Assembly: GCA_001543015.1 (NCBI GenBank)
Contig: LFLC01000025.1
Location: 154,567-218,566, forward strand
DNA length: 64,000 nt
Direction: 5' to 3'
From: Nitrosopumilus sp. LS_AOA
Lineage (GTDB): Archaea; Thermoproteota; Nitrososphaeria; Nitrososphaerales; Nitrosopumilaceae
Part shown: positions 16,902 through 23,619 of the stretch, piece by piece
How positions within the stretch are numbered: position 1 is the stretch's first letter
Layout: each line of letters starts with the position of its first letter
Translations under genes and position numbers: made by a program
Notes under the pieces: model-generated
What the model was told of the DNA's origin: nothing
What the model saw: only the letters and a program-made list of their open reading frames with translations
Databases searched by the model: none

Positions 16902-17324
16902 CTGAAAATTTTATTTCTTGCAGTTTATTATGCTTTGAGAAAATATGTAAAAACCATTTTTAATGGATTCAATAAAACGGACATACTAAACAGTTCATCA
17001 ATAATTAAACGAAATAGGAACGAGGGTAAATGGAAAACTAGTAACGAATTTTAGATGCTTCCATCTTTTTCGTGTTCTCCTTTTCCTATCTATCTACTTC
17101 CTCAAAGACACCCCTTTGAATTTCAGCAGGTCTGATAGTTTCCTCGCTATCATATATTCACAGTGAAGAAATTTAAGTAGATCCTAAGAAAATCTTAATA
17201 TTTGTTCATTATAATATATGATTTTTATACAAATGTGAATGATTGATGAAAAACTATTCTATTTGTCGAATGGGTACAATCTCTTCAAATATATTGATTC
17301 AGAGAATACAACAGAGTCATAAAA
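16902..17324. other. 423-nt intergenic region with hairpins; possible leftward ncRNA
   Basis: No convincing protein gene. Between 17055 and 17180 the leftward strand folds into small hairpins: GATAG/CTATC around CGAGGAAA (17133-17150), TCAAAG-GGGTGT-CTTTGA (17102-17119) and GATG-GAAG-CATC (17055-17064 region). A TTAAATTT lies 25-30 nt before the first hairpin on that strand, placed like a TATA box. The rightward strand is pyrimidine-rich. An 11-nt perfect palindrome, TTCACAGTGAA (about 17157-17167), sits just before the hairpins and could be a regulator site. The RNA is a candidate only. Confidence 0.25.
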
Positions 17325-17588
17325 ATGACAGATGATGTATGTGATTTTTGCAAAGGAGCCAGTTCTGATTCAACAAATGTATGTGTTTATTGTAATGGAA
17401 CAGGAGAATGGAATCAAGCAGCTCAGTCATATGTAAAAAACCATATTTGTCAATGTATTGTTCTTGATAGAAAATTCTGTCCTGTATGTAACAAAGCATG
17501 TCATCATGATACATCATTGAATCCAAAACAAAAAATTGATCCAGGATTTGGCGGAGTATCATCTCCTGAAATCACAGTTGTAATGTAA
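17325..17588 (+). CDS. Small cysteine-rich zinc-finger-like protein
   Basis: An 87-residue protein with several paired cysteines: CDFC and CVYCNGTG near the start (the second pair resembling the CxxCxGxG of DnaJ zinc fingers), CQC in the middle and CPVCNKAC with HH in the second half. This spacing suggests one or two zinc sites. There is no membrane segment or signal. ATG start; an AT-rich stretch precedes it. I cannot name a function. Similar short Cys-rich proteins are frequent in this genome (5449, 32402, 40159). Confidence 0.65.
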   Translation: MTDDVCDFCKGASSDSTNVCVYCNGTGEWNQAAQSYVKNHICQCIVLDRKFCPVCNKACHHDTSLNPKQKIDPGFGGVSSPEITVVM

Positions 17589-17634
17589 ATTACTTAGAAT
17601 ACTTTAGAATATCATCATACTAACAAACTTTCTA

Positions 17635-17936
17635 TTAGGAATCAATTTGCTCAACAAAATGTTTGCCGTCTACAGTTCTGCATTGTCGGGGATGAGATTC
17701 CATGGCGGGATTCCTGCAGCAAGACATTACTCAAAGGAATCAATTTGTGAATTTTGATTTTGAAGAGATTCAAAAATAGTGATTTTAGGCATGATACAAG
17801 GTGTGGTAATACAGTTGAATGTTTCAAATTCATCAATTAATGGAATAAAAAATATCACTATAATAAATACAGAAATTAATGAAATTGGAATAATTATAAA
17901 ATTTCTGTTCATTGGAGAATTTTTTTCAAACATCAT
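17635..17936 (-). pseudogene. Decayed gene for a small membrane-anchored protein (nonsense plus frameshift)
   Basis: A leftward frame from 17936 encodes about 69 residues: a short N-terminus, one hydrophobic helix (FIIIPISLISVFIIVIFFIP) and a tail with two cysteines that stops at TAA 17727-17729. Beyond the stop the same frame continues CLAAGIP; after a one-base shift it reads NPAMESHPRQCRTVDGKHF and ends VEQIDS at 17635. Joined, this restores a C-x-AAGNP-x-MESYPRQC...DGxxFVE motif that I know from the ends of small secreted or anchored proteins. So a GAA-to-TAA nonsense change and loss of one A (GGAAAT to GGAAT) appear to have broken an intact gene. Confidence 0.6.
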
Positions 17937-18173
17937 AAATATTGATTTTGATTAAAAAAAATGGTATCAGATAAAGTTGAGTTATCTTAATACGATTTTT
18001 ATCAATTATTGTATTTCATAAAATAATATAATTTCCAATTTGTTTAATCAATCAAAGACCAGATTATCATTTATGAATATTTAATTATAATTCAAAATTG
18101 ACTTCAGAAACCAATTTTGGTCATTATTTAATGAGAAAATGAATAAAAATACAATGTAAAATAAGTAATTTAG

Positions 18174-18245
18174 GGGCCGGTAGTTTAATGGCAAAATACC
18201 TCGTTCGCAACGAGGATGACGGGGGTTCGATTCCCTCCCGGTCCA
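18174..18245 (+). tRNA. tRNA-Ala (anticodon CGC)
   Basis: The acceptor GGGCCGG (18174-18180) pairs with CCGGTCC and has discriminator A at 18245. The pair at position 3:70 is G-U, the universal tRNA-Ala identity signal. The anticodon stem CCTCG/CGAGG encloses TTCGCAA, giving CGC. The T-arm is GGGGG-TTCGATT-CCCTC. CCA is not encoded and there is no intron. Length 72 nt. Confidence 0.97.
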
Positions 18246-18313
18246 TTTAATTCCATTTAGTTTGTATTATAATACAAACACAAGACTAAGTATATCAAAT
18301 TCATAGTATTAAC

Positions 18314-18388
18314 ATGAAAATATTCATACCTATTAGACCAGCAGTAAAGAGTAGTTCTGAGGATGATATTGACGATGATGATTGGTAA
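18314..18388 (+). CDS. Possible 24-residue acidic micropeptide
   Basis: A short frame of 25 codons (ATG 18314, TAA 18386) between tRNA-Ala and the next leftward gene. The product would be MKIFIPIRP followed by a Ser/Glu/Asp-rich tail ending DDIDDDDW. An amphipathic start with a strongly acidic, Trp-terminated tail is unusual for random sequence, but the frame is very short. It could be chance; only conservation or ribosome profiling could decide. Confidence 0.25.
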   Translation: MKIFIPIRPAVKSSSEDDIDDDDW

Positions 18389-18421
18389 TGTCTTTCTCAC
18401 GAATAATTTTATGAAATTCTT

Positions 18422-19024
18422 CTAAGCAGATATTGAAATGACTGGTCTGTATAATGCTCTATAAAATAGGAAAATTCCCAACATTTCAACTTGCTCTACA
18501 AGTAAAATAAAGTATAGATGTTCTAGCCATCCACCAGAAAACTCATTCATTATTGAATAAGTTATTGAAAATGCATAATCAAAAGTAGAATATAGTAAAT
18601 TATCAGATTCATAAACAATGTGAATGTTTTTTAGATTATTTGGATTGATTTGATCCAAGTTTTTGTTTTGAATAATTGCATCATAAAACAACTCTTGATC
18701 CTCAGAATAAACAGTAACTCCTCTTTCAATAAACATCATAGAACTTGTAAAATATACTAAAGATAGCATTGAAAAAATAATAACAAATTTTCCAGTCTTT
18801 CCAAAAATTGTCTTTCTCATTTGGTTTTCAAATATTTTTCCAATTTTTCCAAGTTTCTCTTTTTTAATTAATATTAACAATATCAAACTTATTGCAGAAA
18901 TTAAACCAAAATTACCCAGCCATTGATCAGAAACATATTCAACAAAAACTAATCGTATAGGTAAAAAGATCCCCATAAGGAATCCAGCAATGATCAGCTT
19001 TTCTTTAAAGTCACTTTTTCCCAT
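18422..19024 (-). CDS. Multi-pass membrane protein of unknown function
   Basis: About 200 residues with roughly four or five hydrophobic segments: near residues 8-30, 35-55, 75-95 and 165-195, with a soluble loop of about 50 residues containing YSEDQELFYDAIIQNKNLDQ. I prefer the ATG at 19024 (MGKSDFKEKL) to a TTG 15 nt upstream. There are no catalytic motifs or cysteine ligands. No homologue comes to mind. It is an isolated leftward gene between tRNA-Ala and a zinc-ribbon gene pair. Confidence 0.55.
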   Translation of the reverse strand: MGKSDFKEKLIIAGFLMGIFLPIRLVFVEYVSDQWLGNFGLISAISLILLILIKKEKLGKIGKIFENQMRKTIFGKTGKFVIIFSMLSLVYFTSSMMFIERGVTVYSEDQELFYDAIIQNKNLDQINPNNLKNIHIVYESDNLLYSTFDYAFSITYSIMNEFSGGWLEHLYFILLVEQVEMLGIFLFYRALYRPVISISA

Positions 19025-19105
19025 GTAAAATATGCCCAAATAGAGTCAAAGATCATTTGGTTAAAACATTTCGAATGATTTCTATCTAGAAACCATTATA
19101 CATTA

Positions 19106-19483
19106 ATGCCAAACACTTTAGCCATGGAAGTTTTTGATGGTAAAAAAGCTGCTGAAGATTACATGTCAAAACATACTTTGGCATTTTCAACTCCAGAACT
19201 AACTCTAATGAGATTTGCATTTTGGTTAGGGGATTCAGTTCCTGATCCTAAAGGTGAAAAGTCTGAAGGAATTCCAAGAATGATGACATTTTTAACAGAA
19301 CAAGATTTTCAACCAGTTCTAATTGATGATGAGAAATACGAACCATCAGGTGCTGTTAAAAGTACAGCATTTGTTGGAAATGCATACAGTGAAACAAAAA
19401 CAGATGGAAAGTTTTGCTCTGAATGTGGTTCAGGTCTTTCAGCTACTGCAAAATTCTGTCCTGAATGCGGTACAACGCAATAA
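19106..19483 (+). CDS. Small protein with C-terminal zinc ribbon
   Basis: A 125-residue protein. The N-terminal 95 residues are globular without recognisable motif (MEVFDGKKAAEDYMSKHTL, then FAFWLGDSVPDPKGEK). The last 25 residues form a zinc ribbon, CSECG...CPECG, of the type shared by the convergent gene at 19499 and by the protein at 21917. The start is either ATG 19106 or ATG 19124 (MEVF). It converges with the next gene with 15 nt between stops. The function is unknown. The tail suggests docking to nucleic acid or a shared partner. Confidence 0.65.
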   Translation: MPNTLAMEVFDGKKAAEDYMSKHTLAFSTPELTLMRFAFWLGDSVPDPKGEKSEGIPRMMTFLTEQDFQPVLIDDEKYEPSGAVKSTAFVGNAYSETKTDGKFCSECGSGLSATAKFCPECGTTQ

Positions 19484-19498
19484 TAATAATTTCTAATT

Positions 19499-20023
19499 TT
19501 ATGCTCTAGTTCCACACTTTGTGCAAAACTTTGCATTAGGTCTTAAATCTGCACCACATGAAGTACATCCACTTCCATTACTTTGTTGAACAGTTCTCTG
19601 TGGCATCATACGAGGATCAGGGGATGGTAAAGTACCAGCTTCTCCAAATGTTTGTTGTGCAGATACAATTCCGGGTGGACCTCCAACTGGATTTTCTGCA
19701 GTTCCAGATCTTGCAGGCATTCCACCTGGCATTCCTCCAGGATTTCCCATTCCAGGCATTAACCCAGGGGATTGTGTACCTCCAGAACCAGATCCAATTG
19801 ATTTTTTTAATTCAAAAATTACTTTGATTGCTAAAAATTCTAATGCAGAATATGCCACAGTATAATCACCAAGTTTTTGGAAAAATTCTTTGTCACTTAA
19901 TTGACCTTTTTTGTACATGTTGTTAGTATCTAGAAACGACTCATAGTATCCTTGAGATTCATCAAACAAATTTTGTAGTTTATCAAATAACATGTTTAGT
20001 GTATCTACTTCACCAAATGACAT
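19499..20023 (-). CDS. Zinc-ribbon protein with proline/glycine/methionine-rich linker
   Basis: About 174 residues. The N-terminal 85 residues are helical (LNMLFDKLQNLFDESQGYYESF and AYSALEFLAIKVIFELKKS). A flexible linker of about 60 residues follows, rich in Gly, Pro and Met with PGMGNPGGMPGGMP. The end is a zinc ribbon, CTSCG...CTKCG. The ATG at 20023 (MSFGEVD) is preferred over 20035. The architecture (helical body, disordered linker, zinc ribbon) looks like an interaction adaptor. It faces another ribbon-tailed gene at 19106. No function known. Confidence 0.6.
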   Translation of the reverse strand: MSFGEVDTLNMLFDKLQNLFDESQGYYESFLDTNNMYKKGQLSDKEFFQKLGDYTVAYSALEFLAIKVIFELKKSIGSGSGGTQSPGLMPGMGNPGGMPGGMPARSGTAENPVGGPPGIVSAQQTFGEAGTLPSPDPRMMPQRTVQQSNGSGCTSCGADLRPNAKFCTKCGTRA

Positions 20024-20167
20024 AATCTGCCACAATTTTTGGAATATTAATTACTTTAGGATTAAAAGATGGAGGAAATTTTCAAATTTAGAATAAAATG
20101 AATTTGTTAATAGGCGTGATTCAAGAAAAATAACAAACATACCTCAAATTTTTCCAGCCTAGAGAAA

Positions 20168-20265
20168 AAGTCAGTCTCCTTTGCACTGGAGACCATGTCA
20201 TAATGTATTAACTAGTTTATGTGAGCTTTTGGGCTCCCAGCTAACACCGCGAGATGTTCTGACTT
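20168..20265 (+). ncRNA. Candidate structured RNA upstream of TFB
   Basis: A 7-bp closing pair AAGTCAG (20168-20174) with CTGACTT (20259-20265) encloses hairpin GTCTCC-TTTGCACT-GGAGAC (20174-20193; its first pair competes with the closing helix) and hairpin GAGC-TTTTGG-GCTC (20223-20236). The segment is clearly richer in G and C than its surroundings. A T-rich tract follows about 70 nt later. No family recognised; strand inferred from the position of the T-tract. Confidence 0.3.
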
Positions 20266-20398
20266 CAATGAATTTCATAGAACTGAGTCTTTGTTAAAAA
20301 ACCAAGGTCAAAAAGAATAACTTTTTGCTAAAGAATTTTTTATTAATTTTTTGGCCAGATATGAATATTTTATTAAAAACAAGTCGATCATACTCGGT

Positions 20399-20406
20399 TT
20401 AAATAT
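20399..20406 (+). promoter_or_regulatory. TATA box of the TFB gene
   Basis: TTTAAATA at 20399-20406 is a near-consensus archaeal TATA element. Transcription would be expected to start around 20430, giving a leader of about 30 nt before the TFB ATG. Position and sequence only. Confidence 0.5.
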
Positions 20407-20462
20407 GCCATGGAAGATTACTTGACGTGACAATAAATATGGAGAAAAAAAGGTAAGATATA

Positions 20463-21374
20463 ATGTCAAGTAATCATGGTACTAATTGTCCAAGATGTGG
20501 AAAAAAGTCCATGTTATCAGATGATGTCACAGGAGAGCAATTTTGTTCAAAGTGTGGTTTTGTTATTTCTGAAAAATCAGAAGAGTCAGGTCCAGAATGG
20601 AGATCATTTCAAAAAGATAGTGGTTCAAATCCCGCAAGAGCAGGTGCACCATCATCACTTACAATTCATGATATGGGATTATCCACAGTAATTAATCCAT
20701 TAAACAAAGATGCATCAGGAAAACCACTTTCAACATCAATGAAAAGTACCATTGAGAGACTTAGAACTTGGGATAGTAGAAGTCAAGCTCATGAACCAGT
20801 TGATAGAAATTTGAGACAAGCACTAGGTGAATTAAATAAATTAAAAGACAAAGTTTCAGTTTCTGCAAATGTTTTAGAAAAAGCAGCATACATTTACAGA
20901 AAATCATTAGAGAAAAAATTAGTTAGAGGACGTTCTATTTCTGCAATGATTGCAGCATCACTTTATGCTGCTTGTAGAGATACACAAACCCCCAGAACTC
21001 TAAAAGATATTGCAGATGCTGCCAATGTAAAACGAAAAGATATTGCAAGATGTTATAGATTATTACATCATGAATTAGAGCTAAAAATGCCTGTTGTTGA
21101 TTCAGTTCAATGTATTGCAAGAATTTCAAGTAAACTAAAGATTACAGAAAAAACTAAAAGATATGCAATCAAAGTCCTCAAAGAAGCACAGGAACGAAAA
21201 GAGTCAGCTGGAAAAGATCCTATGGGACTTGCAGCATCTGCACTATACCTATCATGTGTAAAAAATGGTGTTTCAGTTACTCAAAGAGATATTGCAGAAG
21301 CTGCTGGAGTTACAGAAGTTACTATAAGAAATAGATACAAGGGTCTTAAAGCAGAACATATTACTAATGACTAG
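20463..21374 (+). CDS. tfb: Transcription initiation factor B (TFB)
   Basis: A 303-residue general transcription factor that recruits RNA polymerase to TBP-bound promoters. The N-terminal zinc ribbon shows Cys9, Cys12, Cys28 and Cys31 (CPRCG...CSKCG). The B-reader/linker follows, including EWRSF, and then two cyclin folds: the first with GRSISAMIAASLYAACR, the second with DPMGLAASALYLSC and TQRDIAEAAGVTEVTIRNRYKGL. The length is normal. Thaumarchaea usually carry several TFBs, so this may be one of a set. Confidence 0.96.
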   Translation: MSSNHGTNCPRCGKKSMLSDDVTGEQFCSKCGFVISEKSEESGPEWRSFQKDSGSNPARAGAPSSLTIHDMGLSTVINPLNKDASGKPLSTSMKSTIERLRTWDSRSQAHEPVDRNLRQALGELNKLKDKVSVSANVLEKAAYIYRKSLEKKLVRGRSISAMIAASLYAACRDTQTPRTLKDIADAANVKRKDIARCYRLLHHELELKMPVVDSVQCIARISSKLKITEKTKRYAIKVLKEAQERKESAGKDPMGLAASALYLSCVKNGVSVTQRDIAEAAGVTEVTIRNRYKGLKAEHITND

Positions 21375-21474
21375 ATTTTTAATTAATTCCTAAATAATAA
21401 AATCAAATTTCATTTTAATTAGATCTGAAATAATACAAGTATAAAATTAAAAAGAAGAAAATATTATTTGAGAT

Positions 21475-21801
21475 TTATGCAAGTGCTCTATCAATCATAC
21501 TTTTGTATGACTCTTTAGAAGCAGCTCCTACTTGTTGACTAACTATTTCACCTTTGTTTAGGAGAATTAAAGTTGGAATACTAAAGACGTTGTATTTTGA
21601 TGCCAATTCATTGGCCTCATCAACATTAACCTTGACAAATTTTACTTTGCCATCATAGTCAGCTGCTAATTCTTCAACTACAGGACTTACCATTCTACAT
21701 GGACCACACCATTCAGCCCAAAAGTCTACAAATACTGGAACATCAGAGTTTATCACATCTACTTCCCAAGACTTTGCATCAGAAATTTCAGTTATTCCCA
21801 T
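21475..21801 (-). CDS. trxA: Thioredoxin
   Basis: About 108 residues; a standard thioredoxin with WCGPC (Cys32, Cys35) after FVDFWAE and a cis-proline loop SIPTLIL. The ATG at 21801 (MGITEISD) gives the normal length; the upstream frame from 21816 adds five extra residues. Compared with the thioredoxin at 5637 it lacks the charged N-terminal helix. A disulfide-reductase role is safe, specific targets are not known. Confidence 0.95.
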   Translation of the reverse strand: MGITEISDAKSWEVDVINSDVPVFVDFWAEWCGPCRMVSPVVEELAADYDGKVKFVKVNVDEANELASKYNVFSIPTLILLNKGEIVSQQVGAASKESYKSMIDRALA

Positions 21802-21916
21802 TGTGATGATATTCAATTAAACACACCTAAAAATGTTAACCAGAATTAACACCATATTTTTTGTGGTATAAAAATTTCTGATATATATTTAAATGACGTT
21901 TTGCTAAAAATCAAAC

Positions 21917-22675
21917 ATGAGTTCAGAGCTTAGACTAAAAAAATTAAGAGGTTCTGGAGGCTATGTAATGGCCAGAGTGTCTGATGAACAACAGACCAAA
22001 GGAAATTTAGGCGGTCCTGATCTATTTTTAGCACCAATTGGACGACTAAGTGCCGAATTTATCACTAAACATTTTTGCAATACTTGTGAAAAAGAATTCG
22101 AGGGTTCACCAAAAATAGAATTTGAGAATCCAAATGAAGAAGTTGCAGAAAATCTAATACTTGCAGAAAAAGGTCAATACATTTGTAATTCATGTAATTC
22201 CTCAATTGCAGAATACAGAGAATTCAAAAAACAAAATGAATCAGAAGGTGTTGGAAGCGCAAAACCAATCGAACAAGTTGCTCCATCACAAGTTGAAAAT
22301 ACTCCTCAGGTTGATAGTGCACCTCAAGTAACAAATATTTCACAAATAGATAGTCCACCACAAGAAACTGTAACAACCCCAAGTCCTGCTACTTCTGTTA
22401 CATCAATTGAAGGAAGAGCAGTATATGATGAAAATGCAAATAAAGTTGGTATTGCAAAACAAGTAGGAATTGATTCTACACAAGCAATGGTTTTAGTAAT
22501 TACTCAAAATGATGGTTCTGAGGGAAGTATTCCATGGAAGAGTATCAAAAAAGTCGGAGAGGTAATATTATTAGGAAATCCGGAAAATGATGCCCAACCA
22601 GGAAAATGTTCTTGTGGTTTTGTAAATAAAGATGGTGCTAAATTCTGTGAGGAATGTGGAACATCAATTCAATAG
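21917..22675 (+). CDS. PRC-barrel-like protein with two zinc-binding segments
   Basis: A 252-residue protein. The N-terminal domain contains a four-Cys site, CNTC near residue 55 and CNSC near residue 94. A disordered linker rich in Pro, Gln, Val and Thr runs about 115-160. A small beta-barrel follows (about 165-220: EGRAVYDENANKVGIAKQV...GSIPWKSIKKVGEVILL), which looks like a PRC-barrel. The last 25 residues form a zinc ribbon, CSCG...CEECG, like those at 19106 and 19499. PRC barrels occur in RNA-processing and photosynthetic proteins, so an adaptor role is plausible but unproved. Confidence 0.65.
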   Translation: MSSELRLKKLRGSGGYVMARVSDEQQTKGNLGGPDLFLAPIGRLSAEFITKHFCNTCEKEFEGSPKIEFENPNEEVAENLILAEKGQYICNSCNSSIAEYREFKKQNESEGVGSAKPIEQVAPSQVENTPQVDSAPQVTNISQIDSPPQETVTTPSPATSVTSIEGRAVYDENANKVGIAKQVGIDSTQAMVLVITQNDGSEGSIPWKSIKKVGEVILLGNPENDAQPGKCSCGFVNKDGAKFCEECGTSIQ

Positions 22676-22716
22676 ATTGTAATTTTAATTAAATGATATT
22701 ATAGGCAAGAAAACAA

Positions 22717-23421
22717 TTGGCAAACAAAATAATCCCAAAAAAAATAATTAAAGATATTCTCATAGTAGTTGTTGGGGTTTTAGCAATTTGGATAGGTCTT
22801 CAAGCAGCGTTTGGTACACAGAATCCATTTTATGTAGTTGCAAGTGGAAGTATGGTTCCAGTTTTAGAAGTATACGATGTTCTAGTAGTTCAAGGCCATG
22901 ATCCTTTTGAAGAAATTGAAATTGGAGATATTATTGTATTTAATCGACCTTCAGATCATAATAGAGTAATTGTTCATAGAGTTGTCTCAATAATTGATGA
23001 AAATCCAAAAATAATTAGAACACAAGGGGATGCAAATCCTGCATCAATTCCTGGAACAGACTTTCCAATTTCAGAAGAAGAGTATATTGGTAAAGTGGTA
23101 TTCACTCTTCCACAAGTAGGATATGTAACACAGGTACTAAAACCACCAACCAATTATATCATAATTGTAATTGTAATTGGAGTTATGGTGGTAAAACAGA
23201 TGATGGGTAAAAAGAAAAAAGAAAAAATTACTGATTTAAATTTTCAAGATTCACTTGATTCAAAAAATCCAGACATCAAAGAAGAATTATCAGATATTAA
23301 TGAGATTGAAAAAGATTCAGAATATTCAAAGCATGAAAATAATATTGATTTTGTAGATAAAAAAAGTAATTCTGATGAAACCAAAACAGATGATTTTTCA
23401 GAAAAAGAAAAGAAAGAATAA
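22717..23421 (+). CDS. Signal peptidase I, archaeal Sec11 type
   Basis: A 234-residue membrane-bound serine protease that removes signal peptides. The N-terminal transmembrane helix (residues 13-30) precedes SGSMVPVL with nucleophile Ser45. VIVHRVVSI carries the catalytic His87, as in the Ser-His type of archaeal/eukaryotic enzymes rather than the bacterial Ser-Lys dyad. A second membrane helix lies near 147-162. The last 65 residues are a Lys/Asp/Glu-rich tail not needed for catalysis and unusually long. TTG start. It should process the exported proteins seen at 4237 and 44109. Confidence 0.9.
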   Translation: MANKIIPKKIIKDILIVVVGVLAIWIGLQAAFGTQNPFYVVASGSMVPVLEVYDVLVVQGHDPFEEIEIGDIIVFNRPSDHNRVIVHRVVSIIDENPKIIRTQGDANPASIPGTDFPISEEEYIGKVVFTLPQVGYVTQVLKPPTNYIIIVIVIGVMVVKQMMGKKKKEKITDLNFQDSLDSKNPDIKEELSDINEIEKDSEYSKHENNIDFVDKKSNSDETKTDDFSEKEKKE

Positions 23422-23435
23422 TTTGTGAAAATCAG

Positions 23436-23584
23436 GCAAACAGGTTCACATAATGCCATAATAATAGCAATAGATCGTCCTGTTTGCTTGGTGGTAAAAT
23501 TACGTCAAAATTACTAAAAAAGGATCCTGATAAATCATAAGTTTGGAGAGTAGAATCATTTATGAGTTAAAGCTGATTTTACCA
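23436..23584 (+). ncRNA. Candidate two-hairpin structured RNA between convergent genes
   Basis: The 198-nt gap between signal peptidase and 4-hydroxybutyryl-CoA dehydratase contains two exact long-range helices. GCAAACAGG (23436-23444) pairs with CCTGTTTGC (23479-23487), 9 bp. Immediately after, TGGTAAAAT (23492-23500) pairs with ATTTTACCA (23576-23584), another 9 bp, enclosing a 6-bp inner helix TCATAA/TTATGA. Both flanking genes converge on it, so it may be a bidirectional 3' structure or terminator, or an independent RNA. Strand unknown. Confidence 0.4.
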
Positions 23585-23619
23585 GGCTCATGGATATAAT
23601 TTGTAAAAAATATTTTAAT

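Larger units (their letters stand above)
20036..20462. other. 427-nt region upstream of TFB
   Basis: This gap lies between the divergently read zinc-ribbon gene (19499) and TFB. It contains no protein gene that I would support. It holds a foldable element at 20168-20265 and a strong TATA-like promoter at 20399-20406, both listed separately. The remainder is AT-rich with poly-T runs around 20330-20355 that could terminate transcription of an RNA made from 20168-20265. Confidence 0.5.

Noticed and set aside
16869..17054. Rightward 61-residue frame starting inside the cyclic amidohydrolase gene
   Set aside because: Start lies within an opposite-strand gene and the product has no features; most likely chance.
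17635..17936. Programmed frameshift or stop readthrough instead of a pseudogene
   Set aside because: Two separate lesions (a stop and a base loss) would both be needed; no slippery site or stimulatory structure is apparent, so decay is simpler.
20168..20265. Possible 5S rRNA or SRP RNA
   Set aside because: Size and sequence do not match conserved 5S or SRP features; retained only as unknown RNA.
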